From positions 5,731-69,730 of the forward strand of contig JBBQNN010000013.1 of NCBI GenBank assembly GCA_038329965.1: a stretch of DNA of 64,000 bases. Reading direction: 5' to 3'. The notes beneath the pieces were generated by a model. It saw only the letters and a program-made list of their open reading frames with translations, searched no databases and was not told the origin of the DNA. How positions within the stretch are numbered: position 1 is the stretch's first letter; each line of letters opens with the position of its first letter. Positions 1-8,248 of this stretch are shown here, in pieces. The translations under genes and the position numbers were made by a program. This DNA comes from QHCA01 sp003244095. GTDB lineage: Bacteria; Actinomycetota; Actinomycetes; Mycobacteriales; QHCA01.

Positions 1-243
1 CACCGACTCCAGCGGCGCACCGGTGTCGTGGAACAGATCGGCGAACACCTGCGGAACGGTCAGCAGCGACGGGCCGGTGTCGAACCGGAAGGTCCCCACC
101 GGGGTGTCCACCACCTGCTCGCCCAGCTTGCCACCGGCCACCTCCGACTGCTCGCACACCGTCACGTCGTGACCGCCGGCCGCCAGCCGCGCCGCCGCCG
201 CCAGGCCGCCCACGCCGGCACCCACCACGACGATCCGGCTCAC
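1..243 (-). CDS. CrtI-like FAD-dependent carotenoid desaturase/oxidase (N-terminal part)
   Basis: Only the first 81 codons are in the window; the rest lies beyond the left edge. From the GTG at 243 the protein opens with a Rossmann dinucleotide-binding loop (VVVGAGVGGLAAAARLA, from about residue 5), the acidic end of strand beta-2 (VCEQ), a GGKL turn and FDTGPSLLTVP, an FAD-contact segment typical of phytoene desaturase relatives (CrtI/CrtN/CrtD). Such enzymes desaturate or oxidise membrane-bound carotenoids. The start overlaps the stop of the upstream glycosyltransferase as GTGA (240-243), so it is a coupled member of the carotenoid operon. The exact step cannot be told from this fragment. 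Confidence 0.8.
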   Translation of the reverse strand, partial: MSRIVVVGAGVGGLAAAARLAAGGHDVTVCEQSEVAGGKLGEQVVDTPVGTFRFDTGPSLLTVPQVFADLFHDTGAPLESV

Positions 244-1352
244 TGCAGGCGCCGCCCTCTCCACGTGAGCTCGCCCCGCCGGTGCGCCTGGACCGACCGG
301 GCGGTCAGCCAGCCGAAGGCCAGCACCGACGCGGGGTGGGCGAACGCGTCCGGCCACACCCGGCCACCGGTCCGCCGTGCGGCGACGGCTCGCCCCGCGA
401 CGGCGGCCAGATAGCCGATCAGCCCGGCCCGCGATCCGCGCAGCGCGGCCAGCGGCGGCACGACGTAGACCGCGGTGAGGGCCGCGGCGACGGCCGCCGC
501 CCCGGCCGGCGAGCCGAAGGCCGCCCACAGCGACTTGGTGTAGCCGTCGGCCAGCTCGGCCCAGCTGTCGTACATCGTGCATTCGGCCAGGTCGGTGCCG
601 TCCGTGACTCCGCCGGAGCCGCCGGCGGCCTTGACCGCCCGCAGCAGGGCCACGTCCTCCACCACCTCGGCGCGGACGGCGGCATGCCCGCCCGCCCGTT
701 CGTAGGCCGCGCGGCGGACCGCGAGCAACTGACCGTTGGCCGCGGAGAGCGACGGCCGAGGCGACCGCTCGGCCAGTCGCAGGGGGAGCAGGGTCAGCCA
801 CGACCACTGCAGGAGCGGCTGGACCAGGCGGGGTCCCGTCCCGGTGGCGATCTGCCGGGGGTACGGCGAGATCAGATCGAGTCCGCTGGACCGCATCAGG
901 TCGGCCGTCGCCGCCACGGCGTGCGGTGCCAGCACGACGTCGGCGTCGACGAACACCAGGATGTCCGAGGCGGGATCGGCCGCGTCGGCGAGTTGCTGGC
1001 AGGCGTACGGCTTGCCCAGCCAGCCACGCGGCAAGGAGCGCCCGGTCAGCAGCCGGACGCGCGCATCGTCGCCGGCGACGGCGCGGACGGCGTCGTCGGT
1101 GCCGTCTGTCGAGCCGTCGTCGAGCACGACGATCTCGATCCGGTCGCCGCCGACCTGGGTCAGCAGGGCCCGCAGGCACGAGCGCACCCGGCGGGCCTCG
1201 TCGCGTACCGGGAGCAGCACCGACACCTGGCTCCGCAGCGGCGGGGGTTGCCGCGCCGGCCGGCGGAGCAGGGCGGCGTTGACCGCGGCGTGGCCGGCGC
1301 CCGCCACGGCGGCGCACGCCAGCCACCGCACCGGCCTCATGCCCGTCACCAT
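240..1352 (-). CDS. Family 2 glycosyltransferase, CruG-like (carotenoid glycosylation)
   Basis: Predicted 370-residue membrane-associated GT2 enzyme. After an N-terminal hydrophobic stretch (residues about 10-28) come VSVLLPVRDE, VLDDGSTDGT, the DxD-type FVDADVVL and an ED motif (VVEDVALLRAVK), all standard for inverting GT-A transferases; a hydrophobic segment follows near the C-terminus. Placement directly after a CruF-like gene suggests it adds sugar to a hydroxylated carotenoid end group, as CruG does in cyanobacterial myxoxanthophyll synthesis; the substrate is inference. ATG at 1352 is chosen; GTG at 1349 gives an exact GTGA overlap with the upstream stop and is equally possible. The reading frame stays open far upstream, but that part is antisense-like shadow within cruF. 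Confidence 0.8.
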   Translation of the reverse strand: MVTGMRPVRWLACAAVAGAGHAAVNAALLRRPARQPPPLRSQVSVLLPVRDEARRVRSCLRALLTQVGGDRIEIVVLDDGSTDGTDDAVRAVAGDDARVRLLTGRSLPRGWLGKPYACQQLADAADPASDILVFVDADVVLAPHAVAATADLMRSSGLDLISPYPRQIATGTGPRLVQPLLQWSWLTLLPLRLAERSPRPSLSAANGQLLAVRRAAYERAGGHAAVRAEVVEDVALLRAVKAAGGSGGVTDGTDLAECTMYDSWAELADGYTKSLWAAFGSPAGAAAVAAALTAVYVVPPLAALRGSRAGLIGYLAAVAGRAVAARRTGGRVWPDAFAHPASVLAFGWLTARSVQAHRRGELTWRGRRLQ

Positions 1353-2134
1353 GCCGCCACTATGCCGTCGCGCTGCCGGCCGGGGGCGGGCCGTCGCAGC
1401 GACAGGGCGAGCGGCACCGCCACGAGACCCATCCCGAGCCCTCCCCACACCGCGGAGCCGGGCAGGCCGAAGAAGACCGCGTGCGCCAGCACGGAGGACG
1501 CGTAGGTCCACAGGTACAGCCCGATCGGCACGGCATCCGATCGGGATGCGCGCCGGGGCAGCACGAGCACCAGCAGCAGGCCCATCAGGGTCGCCACGAC
1601 CAGCCAGCCGGCGTAGTTGGAGATCGGCACATGCGGTACGCCGGGCAGCGCCGGCGTCGGATGGGCCCACCGCCAGTGACCGGCATCGACCATCTGTGGG
1701 TCCAGGAGGAGGTCCCACGAGGCCAGAGCCGCGCCGGTCAGCAGCCCGCGCGGGATTCGCCGCGCGGTCAGGCGTCCGGCGACGACGTGGGCGGGGTAGG
1801 CGAGCATCGCCCACGCCAGCGGGATCACCAGCGGCACCCCGAGGACCTTCGCGCCCAGGCTGCTCGAATAGGCGTACTCACCGAACGGCAGCCCGGCGGC
1901 CACCCCGACCGCCTCAGCCAGCAGGCCGCCGCCGGCGGTGACGCCGACGAAGACCGCGGTCCAGGCGGCCCCGCGGGTGGCGAAGGCGTGCGTCACCGAG
2001 GCGAGGAAGAAGCAGCCGACCGTGGCCACCGTGAGGGTCGAGCGGGCCGATCCACCGATCAGGGGGTAGGCGATCTCGGCCAGCACCGTGAGCCCGGCCA
2101 GGGCAGCCGGCACCCTCCGCGCTGCCTCACGCAT
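1346..2134 (-). CDS. Carotenoid biosynthesis membrane protein, CruF-like (DUF422) hydratase
   Basis: 262 residues with about seven hydrophobic segments, belonging to the DUF422/CruF family of carotenoid 1,2-hydratases that add water to the psi end group of acyclic carotenoids. Family marks visible are PFGEYAYSSSLGAKVLGVPLVIPLAW, split here as FGEYAYSS and GVPLVIPLAW, the WDLLLDPQMVDAGHWRW segment and PISNYAGWL. Start ATG at 2134 overlaps the upstream GNAT stop by 8 bases and the C-terminus overlaps the next gene, so translation is coupled on both sides. Product localisation is the cytoplasmic membrane, with the neighbouring glycosyltransferase probably acting on its product. Confidence 0.85.
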   Translation of the reverse strand: MREAARRVPAALAGLTVLAEIAYPLIGGSARSTLTVATVGCFFLASVTHAFATRGAAWTAVFVGVTAGGGLLAEAVGVAAGLPFGEYAYSSSLGAKVLGVPLVIPLAWAMLAYPAHVVAGRLTARRIPRGLLTGAALASWDLLLDPQMVDAGHWRWAHPTPALPGVPHVPISNYAGWLVVATLMGLLLVLVLPRRASRSDAVPIGLYLWTYASSVLAHAVFFGLPGSAVWGGLGMGLVAVPLALSLRRPAPGRQRDGIVAAW

Positions 2135-2684
2135 GCAGTTCGGCGGGCGGGTCCTCGAGCGGGAGCGTGCGCCCGAGCACGGCGAACTGCCGGTTGTCGC
2201 CGGCGAAGCGGTGCCGCCGCCGGACATCGGCGAACCCGAGCCGGCGGTACAGCCGCCAGGCGCGTGACTCGCCCTCAGGGGTCGAGAGCACCACCGTGGC
2301 ATGCGGGCAGCCGTCGAGCAGTCGGGTCAGCAATTCCTGGCCGAGGCCACGACCCTGCTGGTCGGGCCGGACGTGCAGCTCGCAGACCTCGAAGGGGTCG
2401 CCCAGCCAGCGCGCGGCCACCACGTCGTCGAGACCCCGGCGTACCTCGTCGTGCCACCACTGGCCCGGCGCACCCTGATAGCCGTACGCGAAGCCGATCA
2501 CGGCGCCGGTGGAGTCGAAGGCGCCGGTGGCCCGGAAACCGGCCCGTTGGGTGTGTACGACGACGTAGCCCTTGCGCTGCCGGCCGGTGCTCGGCGGGTA
2601 GCCCATCGCGGTGCAGTAGATGTCCAGGCACTGGTCGAGATGGCGCCGCAGGTCGGCGGCCGACCATGTGATGACCATGCTCAT
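2127..2684 (-). CDS. GNAT family N-acetyltransferase
   Basis: 185-residue single-domain acetyltransferase. The acetyl-CoA binding motif A is clear (ELHVRPDQQGRGLGQELLTRL, i.e. the Q/R-x-x-G-x-G/A signature QGRGLG) followed by a motif B region with YRRLGF. Substrate unknown. It lies inside the carotenoid operon, between the CrtA-like and CruF-like genes, overlapping cruF by 8 bases, but nothing in the sequence ties it to pigments. Start ATG at 2684 is preferred because it sits in an ATGA junction with a 12-codon mini-ORF that joins it to the upstream stop; a second ATG lies two codons later. Confidence 0.8.
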   Translation of the reverse strand: MSMVITWSAADLRRHLDQCLDIYCTAMGYPPSTGRQRKGYVVVHTQRAGFRATGAFDSTGAVIGFAYGYQGAPGQWWHDEVRRGLDDVVAARWLGDPFEVCELHVRPDQQGRGLGQELLTRLLDGCPHATVVLSTPEGESRAWRLYRRLGFADVRRRHRFAGDNRQFAVLGRTLPLEDPPAELHA

Positions 2685-2719
2685 GCCGCCTCCGCGGGGA
2701 CGAGTACGTCGGCGGTCAT
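2681..2719 (-). other. Relay mini-ORF between crtA-like gene and GNAT (MTADVLVPAEAA)
   Basis: A 12-codon ORF fills the 31-bp gap. Its ATG (2719-2717) overlaps the TGA of the CrtA-like gene as ATGA, and its own TGA (2683-2681) overlaps the ATG of the GNAT gene as ATGA. Seen directly in sequence; a role in termination-reinitiation coupling is inferred. Confidence 0.45.
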
Positions 2720-3420
2720 GCGAGCGGGTCGGAGCCGGCGAGGGTGCCCGCGCTGCCGACGAGAGCGAAGCGGGCGAACAGCTCCTCGGCGTACCAGCCC
2801 TCCTCGGCGGTGCGGCGGATCGCCTCGATGTGCGCCGGCCGGCGGTAGGCGAAGTCGCGCAGCACTTCGTCGGTGTCCCAGACGCTGAAGGTGCCCTGCA
2901 GGCCCACCGGCAGCTCACCGATGCCGAGGCTGGCCCGCAGGCCGCCGATCGAACGCAGGTCGGCCGACACCGGTGGCACGGCCCGCCAGAACGCCATCGC
3001 TCGTCGCGGCACGAGCCGGGCCCTGGTGAGGGCGGCCACCGGACCGGCCCACCGGCCGGCCGAGGGGCGGCCGAACGGTTCGCGACCCGACCACCGGCCA
3101 CGGGAGGACAGCGGCACCAGGTCGCCACGCCACCGCTCGGCGGAGATCCGCCGCCATCGGGCGGCCGTGGGGGAACGCTCGAAGTCGTCGGCGGCATCGC
3201 GGCTGGCCCAGGTACCCAGCAGCGCCCACGTCGTCGGGTCGCCGTCGCGGACCGTGAACGTCGTGCCGTCACCCGTGCCCAGCAGCTTGGCGAAGCGCAG
3301 GCCGGCCACGCGGCGCAGCACCAGCCGATCGGCGGCCATGTGCAGCAGCGCGGCGGGCACGCGCCATGGCGGCACTCGCCACACGTGCAGTGTGACCAGC
3401 GCCGGCACGGGTTCAGTCAT
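2716..3420 (-). CDS. CrtA-like (spheroidene monooxygenase family) carotenoid oxygenase
   Basis: 234 residues resembling spheroidene monooxygenase, a heme-type ketolase that oxidises acyclic carotenoids. Recognisable family features are the opening VTLHVWRVPPWRVPAAL, the FAKLLGTGDGTTFT segment, the WALLGTWAS strand and the C-terminal GTFSVWDTDEVLRDFAYR, where the two ferredoxin-like half-domains repeat (VTLHVW and GTFSVW). It is the second gene of a minus-strand operon, 36 bp after the YbaK-type gene, with cruF, glycosyltransferase and crtI-like genes downstream, which together suggest an oxygenated, glycosylated acyclic carotenoid. The assignment is by motif resemblance; a ketolase product is inference. 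Confidence 0.75.
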   Translation of the reverse strand: MTEPVPALVTLHVWRVPPWRVPAALLHMAADRLVLRRVAGLRFAKLLGTGDGTTFTVRDGDPTTWALLGTWASRDAADDFERSPTAARWRRISAERWRGDLVPLSSRGRWSGREPFGRPSAGRWAGPVAALTRARLVPRRAMAFWRAVPPVSADLRSIGGLRASLGIGELPVGLQGTFSVWDTDEVLRDFAYRRPAHIEAIRRTAEEGWYAEELFARFALVGSAGTLAGSDPLA

Positions 3421-3456
3421 CGTCGTCGAGCCTACGGGCGGGGTCGAGATGGCAAT

Positions 3457-3918
3457 TCAGATGACCTCGATCGACCTGCCTCCGGTGAGGCGCAGCAGTT
3501 CTTCGTAGCAGGTGTCGAAGACCGTGTGCGGCGCTCCGGCGCCGCACCACACGACGGGGTGGGCCGCCAGGGTGATGTCGACGGCCGTGCGCAGCGGACG
3601 CGGATGGCCGACGGGGGCGACACCACCGATGGGCTGGCCGGTCGCGGCGCGTACGTAGTCGGCGTCAGCCCGCTCGAGGCCGGGCAGGTCGAGCAGGGCG
3701 GCCGCCTTGGCGGTGTCCACCCGATGCGCCCCGCTGGCCAGGATCAGGACCGGTTCCTCGGAGCGGAAGATGAGGCTGTTGGCGATGGCGCCGACCTCGA
3801 CCCCGAGCGCCTCTGCTGCCAAGGCGGCGGTCGTCGCCGCGATCATGAGCTCACGCACCTCGCCCTCAGCGCCGAGGGCGCGCAACGTCGCGGCCACGTG
3901 CTCGGCGTTCGGGTGCAT
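3457..3918 (-). CDS. YbaK/EbsC-type aminoacyl-tRNA deacylase
   Basis: 153-residue single-domain protein of the YbaK/ProX/EbsC family, which hydrolyses mischarged aminoacyl-tRNAs in trans. The family core is seen as ALGVEVGAIANSLIF, EPVLILASGAHRVD, the conserved GGVAPVGHP turn and the C-terminal VWCGAGAPHTVF motif. ATG at 3918 opens the protein as MHPNAEHVAATL; the longer open frame upstream is not supported. First gene of the minus-strand group leading into the carotenoid operon, 36 bp ahead of the crtA-like gene; the functional link is probably only transcriptional. Confidence 0.85.
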   Translation of the reverse strand: MHPNAEHVAATLRALGAEGEVRELMIAATTAALAAEALGVEVGAIANSLIFRSEEPVLILASGAHRVDTAKAAALLDLPGLERADADYVRAATGQPIGGVAPVGHPRPLRTAVDITLAAHPVVWCGAGAPHTVFDTCYEELLRLTGGRSIEVI

Positions 3919-4001
3919 GGCGACAGTTGAGCAGAAGTGCTCACCGCCGTCGAGTGGCACCCCACAGGGCCGGCGGCCCGCGCGCGGCGAGGGTTGGCGC
4001 C

Positions 4002-4640
4002 ATGACAACCACGAGCCCTCTGAGCGCACGTTCACTGGCCGCGGCCACCCCGGACACCCGGGATCGGTACGCCGACTTCCTCCGGGTGTTCTCCATCGCC
4101 GTCGTCGTGTTCGGGCACTGGCTGATGGCGGTCGTGACCGTCGGTGCCACCGGGCGCATCGCCGCCGGCAACGCCCTGACCACCGCACCCGCCTTGCAGT
4201 ACGCCACCCGGGTCCTGCAGGTGATGCCGCTGTTCTTCGGTGATCCGGCTGCCGCGCCCGCCCACGGTGGCTCTGCTCGCCCATGCCGTCTGGCTGATCG
4301 GTCTCGCCGTGCTGGCCCGCGGCCCGGTCACGCGATGGCTCCGGCGCGCCCGGGTGTGGACGGCCGTGGTGGTGGCCAACGGGGTCGTGATGACGGTGTT
4401 CCTCTGGCACCTGACGGCCCTGTTCCTCGGGGACGCCGGGTGGCTGGCGCTGGTCTGTCTCGTACTGGTCGCGACCTTCAGCCGGGCCGAGCGGCCGAGG
4501 CCCTCGCAACCCGGCCGGCCGACCCGATCGGGTGCCGCGGCGATCGCCGCGCTCCTCGTACTGGCCGGATGGGTGATCCTCGCCGGCGGGCTGTTCAACA
4601 CCGTCTTCACCGGCCGCGGCAGGCTCTGCCGGGCAACCGG
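4002..4640 (+). pseudogene. Decayed acyltransferase-3 family membrane protein
   Basis: Frame starting at ATG 4002 gives the normal opening of an acyltransferase-3 protein (RYADFLRVFSIAVVVFGHWL then VLQVMPLFFG) and stops making family sense at about 4241. The C-terminal part of the same family (VALLAHAVWLIGLAVL, VVVANGVVMTVFLWHLTALF) continues in another frame from about 4242. The usual middle of such ~400-residue proteins, some 200 residues, is missing. An internal deletion plus frameshift therefore destroyed the gene. The 3' end fades out just before the stop of the convergent ROK gene at 4681. Confidence 0.75.
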
Positions 4641-4680
4641 ACCGACCGGTCGCCACCGCGAACAGAAGCACCCTGTCCGC

Positions 4681-5937
4681 TCATGGACCCTGCCGACCGC
4701 CGGCCCATTCGGCGAGGGCGTTCTCATCGGTGACTCGGTCCAGGCCGATCGCAGCAGCGCCGAGCAGAGGGCCGTCGTTGCCGTACCTCGCGTCCAGGAC
4801 CGGTGGAGGCTGGGGTCTACGGAAGGCCATCAGCCCATCGTCGTAGGCCGCGGCGAAAGCGGCCGCGCCCACCGCCCGCAGGTGTACGGCAAGGCCGCCG
4901 AGGACGACGACCTCGGGGTCATGGGCGTTGACCAGGCCGGCGATGCCGCGGGCCAGGGCGCCGGCTACGGCTGCCACCGCATCGCGTAGGGCGGCATCCG
5001 GTGGATCGCCTTCGGCCTGGGTCAGGAGCTGGTGGGCGTAGCTGCGGGGATTGCCAGGTGGCGGGGCGCCGAGGTGGCGGGCCAGGGCACGTCCGTCGAC
5101 CTCGAGGTCCCAGCAGCCCCGCGCCCCGCAGGGGCAGTGCAGATCGGGGTCACCGAAGGGGACGTGGCCGAACTCGCCGGCGGCGCCGCTGGCACCGGTG
5201 AGGGGACGGCCGTCGACGATGACGGCGCCGCCGATGCCGACCTCGACGAGCAGGTGCAGAGCGGTTTGAGCACCGGCGGCGGCCCCGGTGCGGGCCTCGG
5301 CAACGCCGGCGAGGGTGGCGTCGTTGCCCACCAGCAGTGGCAGGCCGGTGTCACCGGTCACGGATGAGAGATCCACCGCACCCCATCCCAGGGTGCTGGC
5401 CTGTACCAGGTGGTCGTCATGGACGGTCCCCGCGACAGCAAGGGACACGGCCCGCAACCGGCCGCGGTGGCGGCGATGGGTGTTCCGGACAGCGGCGGCG
5501 AGCACGGCCAGCACCCGGCGTGGGTCGCGGGTGACGTGCCGGCGCGACTGCACGTCGTGGACGTGCCCATCGACGGTCACCAGGGCGCAACGCCAGTCCT
5601 CCTGGCGCAGTTCGACAGCGAGGACGAGGGGCCCGCGCGGGTGCGGCTGCAGCACTGTGGTGGGTCGGCCGCGGCCTACCACCGGGGCAGGGGCCTCGGT
5701 GAGCAGCTCCACCGCACGCAAGCGTGCGGTGATCTCGGTGGCGGAGCTGCTGCTCAGGTTCAGGTCACGAGCCACCTCGACGCGGGTGGCATCGGGGTGG
5801 CTACGCAGATAGCCGAGGATGTCCGCGGCGCCGCGCCAGCGAAACGTGCGCGCGCTGCCCGTCCGGTCACGGCCCTTGCTCGCCGGTCCGTCGACGTGTC
5901 TGTTGCTGCTCTCAGTTGCCGTGGGGTGCCTCTTCAC
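4681..5937 (-). CDS. ROK family transcriptional regulator
   Basis: 418 residues. An N-terminal winged helix (residues about 38-95: AADILGYLRSHPDATRVEVA, ending GRGRPTT) is followed by a sugar-kinase-fold ROK domain with LVGNDATLAGVAEA, the GGAVIVDGRPLTG strand and the zinc-binding CPCGARGC motif. ROK repressors bind a sugar or sugar phosphate and release DNA. It diverges from the HAD-GH13 fusion gene with only 41 bp between starts, so it very likely controls that gene and its own expression through the intervening palindrome. Start GTG at 5937 is the first in frame; a later start before the HTH is possible. Confidence 0.9.
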   Translation of the reverse strand: MKRHPTATESSNRHVDGPASKGRDRTGSARTFRWRGAADILGYLRSHPDATRVEVARDLNLSSSSATEITARLRAVELLTEAPAPVVGRGRPTTVLQPHPRGPLVLAVELRQEDWRCALVTVDGHVHDVQSRRHVTRDPRRVLAVLAAAVRNTHRRHRGRLRAVSLAVAGTVHDDHLVQASTLGWGAVDLSSVTGDTGLPLLVGNDATLAGVAEARTGAAAGAQTALHLLVEVGIGGAVIVDGRPLTGASGAAGEFGHVPFGDPDLHCPCGARGCWDLEVDGRALARHLGAPPPGNPRSYAHQLLTQAEGDPPDAALRDAVAAVAGALARGIAGLVNAHDPEVVVLGGLAVHLRAVGAAAFAAAYDDGLMAFRRPQPPPVLDARYGNDGPLLGAAAIGLDRVTDENALAEWAGGRQGP

Positions 5938-5938
5938 C

Positions 5939-5964
5939 TTTATACTCGTGGTCCGAGATTATAG
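5939..5964. promoter_or_regulatory. Divergent promoter/operator between ROK regulator and HAD-GH13 gene
   Basis: An imperfect palindrome, TTATACTCG then TGGTC then CGAGATTATA, with exact CTCG/CGAG inner arms, is AT-rich against the GC-rich surroundings. On the minus strand it contains TATAAT (5963-5958), a perfect -10 for the ROK gene; on the plus strand TATACT (5941-5946) suits the fusion gene. A ROK dimer bound here would block both promoters. Binding is inferred from position and symmetry. Confidence 0.55.
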
Positions 5965-5978
5965 AACGGAGGGCCGCT

Positions 5979-8210
5979 GTGGACCTCAGTCTTGTCGCCG
6001 CCGTGCTGCTGGACATGGACGGCACTCTGGTGGATTCCGATGCTGCTGTCGAGCGCGCATGGACGGTGTGGGCACACGACCACGACGTCAACCCGTCCGC
6101 CGCACTAGCCGTAGCGCACGGAAACCCCGCCGACCGCACCGTGCGCCGGCTGCGCCCGGACCTGGACGAGGACGCGGTGGCCGCGGCAGCGACACGTCAG
6201 CTGGGGCTGCAGTACGACGACCTGTCTGACATCGCCCCTCTGGCGGGCGCGCACGAGTTGCTGTTCGCGCTCGATCGGCTCTCTCTGCCATGGGCGGTCG
6301 TCACCAGTGCCGACACCCACTTGGCCAAGGCCCGCCTGGACGCGGCCGGCATCACCCCGCCGCTGCTGATCACCATCGACGACGTCGCCGCGGGCAAGCC
6401 GGACCCTGAGGGCTACCTGTGCGCCGCCGACCGACTGAGCGTCGATCCGTCGCGGTGCCTGGTCGTGGAAGACTCAGAGACGGGCTTGGCCGCGGGGCGC
6501 GCCGCCGGGATGCACGTGGCGGCACTGCGCGGCTTGGCCGCAGACCTGCGCCTGCGCGACCTGAGGCAGTTGGCGCACCTGCTCACCAGGTCCCGGGTAG
6601 CGCCCTGGTGGCGCGACGCGGTCGGCTACCAGGTCTACCTGCCATCCTTCGCCGACAGCGACGGCGACGGATGGGGCGACCTGCCCGGGGTCACCGCCCA
6701 CCTGGACCACCTGGTCGATCTCGGCATCGACGTCGTGTGGCTCACCCCGTTCTTTGCCTCCCCGATGCGTGACCACGGCTACGACATCGCCGACTACCGC
6801 ACCGTCGACCCGTGCTTCGGTGGACAGCGGGCTCTGGTGGAACTGCTGGACGCCGCGCATGCACGCGGCCTCCGCGTGCTCGGCGACCTGGTCGTCAACC
6901 ACACCAGCGACGCCCACCCCTGGTTCGCCGCCGCGTCTTCTTCCCGTACTGACCTGCACCGGGATTACTACATCTGGCGCGATCCCGGCCCCGACGGCGG
7001 GCCGCCGAACAACTGGCTGTCCCACTTCGGCGGGCCGGCGTGGACCCTCAGTCCGTCCACCGGGCAGTACTACCTGCACCTGTTCCGCCCCGAGCAGCCG
7101 GACCTGAACTGGCGCAACCCCGCGGTTGCCGGCGAGATCGACGCCGTGCTGGAGCACTGGTTCGCCCAGGGGCTGGACGGGTTCCGCGTCGACACAGCGG
7201 CATACCTGGTCAAGCACCCGGACCTGCCGGACAACCCGCTGCTTCCCGAAGGAGACATGTCCCCCGTTCTGGGAGTGACATCGGCCTGGCGCCGCCAGGA
7301 CCACCGCTACGACATTCACCAGCCGGCCGTGCACGCCGTTCACGAGCGGTGGCGCCGGATCGCCGATCGCCACGGTGCCTTCCTGGTGGGCGAGGTCTAC
7401 GAGCTGAACGCAGCCGCGCTGGCTGCCTTCGTCGACGGCGAGCGGCTGCACTCCTCCTTCTGGTTCGGTCTCGTCGAGACCGACTGGGATCCCGACCGCA
7501 TCCTTGCCATGGTCACCGCGGCCGCTGCCGCCTCACCACAGCTGTCCTGGGTACAGAGCAACCATGACCGACCCCGGGCGGTGACCCGTTACGGAGCAGC
7601 AGTCCTCGGGCGCCGGCGCGCGCTGGCCCTGCACGTGCTCATGGCGTTGTTGCCGGGCACCAGCTGGTACTACCAGGGCGACGAGCTCGGACTGGGTGAC
7701 GGAACCGTCCCACCCCAGCGGCGTGTCGACCCGTTGGGGGCGGTGCAACCGGAGGCCGCCCGTGACGGTGCCCGCACCCCCATGCCGTGGACACCCGGAC
7801 CCGGGCTGGGGTTCACCACCGGCCGGCCGTGGCTGCCCGACGGCGGCAGGGAGCCGGCCGACACTGTTGCCGGTCAGGCCGGCGACCCGCATTCACACCT
7901 CTGGGCGGTGCGTCGGCTGCTGGCCACCCGCCGCCGGCTGGCGCCGCAGGCCGCAGCCGCAGGTGCCGACCTGGTCACGGAGGTCCTGACCCGTGAGGCA
8001 GCGACCTCCACGGCGGCGGCGGTGGCCCTGCGCCGCGGCGGGGTATGGGCGGTGCTGAACCTGCACGGCGAACCCACCGACCTCCTTCATCTGCCGGCGC
8101 CCGCGGTCTACGACACCGACGACCCCACGGTCACCCCCGACTGCCCGCGAAGCGGCATGGTGCGCCTTGCACCACAACAGGCGCTCCTGCTGGCCGAAGC
8201 AGCCCGATGA
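5979..8210 (+). CDS. Fusion protein: HAD sugar phosphatase + GH13 glycoside hydrolase
   Basis: 743 residues from GTG 5979, which has GGAGGG 5 bases upstream. Residues 1 to about 205 form a HAD-IA phosphatase or phosphomutase: nucleophile motif LLDMDGTLVDSD (D12, D14), VVTSAD, GKPDPEGYL and VEDSETGLAAG. Residues from about 210 form a complete GH13 alpha-glucosidase-like domain: start WWRDAVGYQVYLPSF, region I DLVVNHTSD, region II GFRVDTAAYL (nucleophile Asp near 405), region III LVGEVYE (acid Glu near 472), region IV SNHDRPR. All catalytic residues are present in both halves. A plausible role is stepwise use of a phosphorylated disaccharide or oligosaccharide (dephosphorylate, then cleave), with the ROK regulator and MFS transporter beside it; this is inference. 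Confidence 0.88.
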   Translation: MDLSLVAAVLLDMDGTLVDSDAAVERAWTVWAHDHDVNPSAALAVAHGNPADRTVRRLRPDLDEDAVAAAATRQLGLQYDDLSDIAPLAGAHELLFALDRLSLPWAVVTSADTHLAKARLDAAGITPPLLITIDDVAAGKPDPEGYLCAADRLSVDPSRCLVVEDSETGLAAGRAAGMHVAALRGLAADLRLRDLRQLAHLLTRSRVAPWWRDAVGYQVYLPSFADSDGDGWGDLPGVTAHLDHLVDLGIDVVWLTPFFASPMRDHGYDIADYRTVDPCFGGQRALVELLDAAHARGLRVLGDLVVNHTSDAHPWFAAASSSRTDLHRDYYIWRDPGPDGGPPNNWLSHFGGPAWTLSPSTGQYYLHLFRPEQPDLNWRNPAVAGEIDAVLEHWFAQGLDGFRVDTAAYLVKHPDLPDNPLLPEGDMSPVLGVTSAWRRQDHRYDIHQPAVHAVHERWRRIADRHGAFLVGEVYELNAAALAAFVDGERLHSSFWFGLVETDWDPDRILAMVTAAAAASPQLSWVQSNHDRPRAVTRYGAAVLGRRRALALHVLMALLPGTSWYYQGDELGLGDGTVPPQRRVDPLGAVQPEAARDGARTPMPWTPGPGLGFTTGRPWLPDGGREPADTVAGQAGDPHSHLWAVRRLLATRRRLAPQAAAAGADLVTEVLTREAATSTAAAVALRRGGVWAVLNLHGEPTDLLHLPAPAVYDTDDPTVTPDCPRSGMVRLAPQQALLLAEAAR

Positions 8211-8248
8211 GCCGGGGCACCCCGCCGGCGCGCGCCCTGTCCCGGTGA
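8207..8248 (+). other. Relay mini-ORF between HAD-GH13 gene and MFS gene (MSRGTPPARALSR)
   Basis: A 13-codon ORF. ATG 8207-8209 overlaps the fusion gene's TGA as ATGA, and its TGA 8246-8248 overlaps the GTG start of the transporter as GTGA. It spans the 34-bp gap exactly. Confidence 0.45.
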
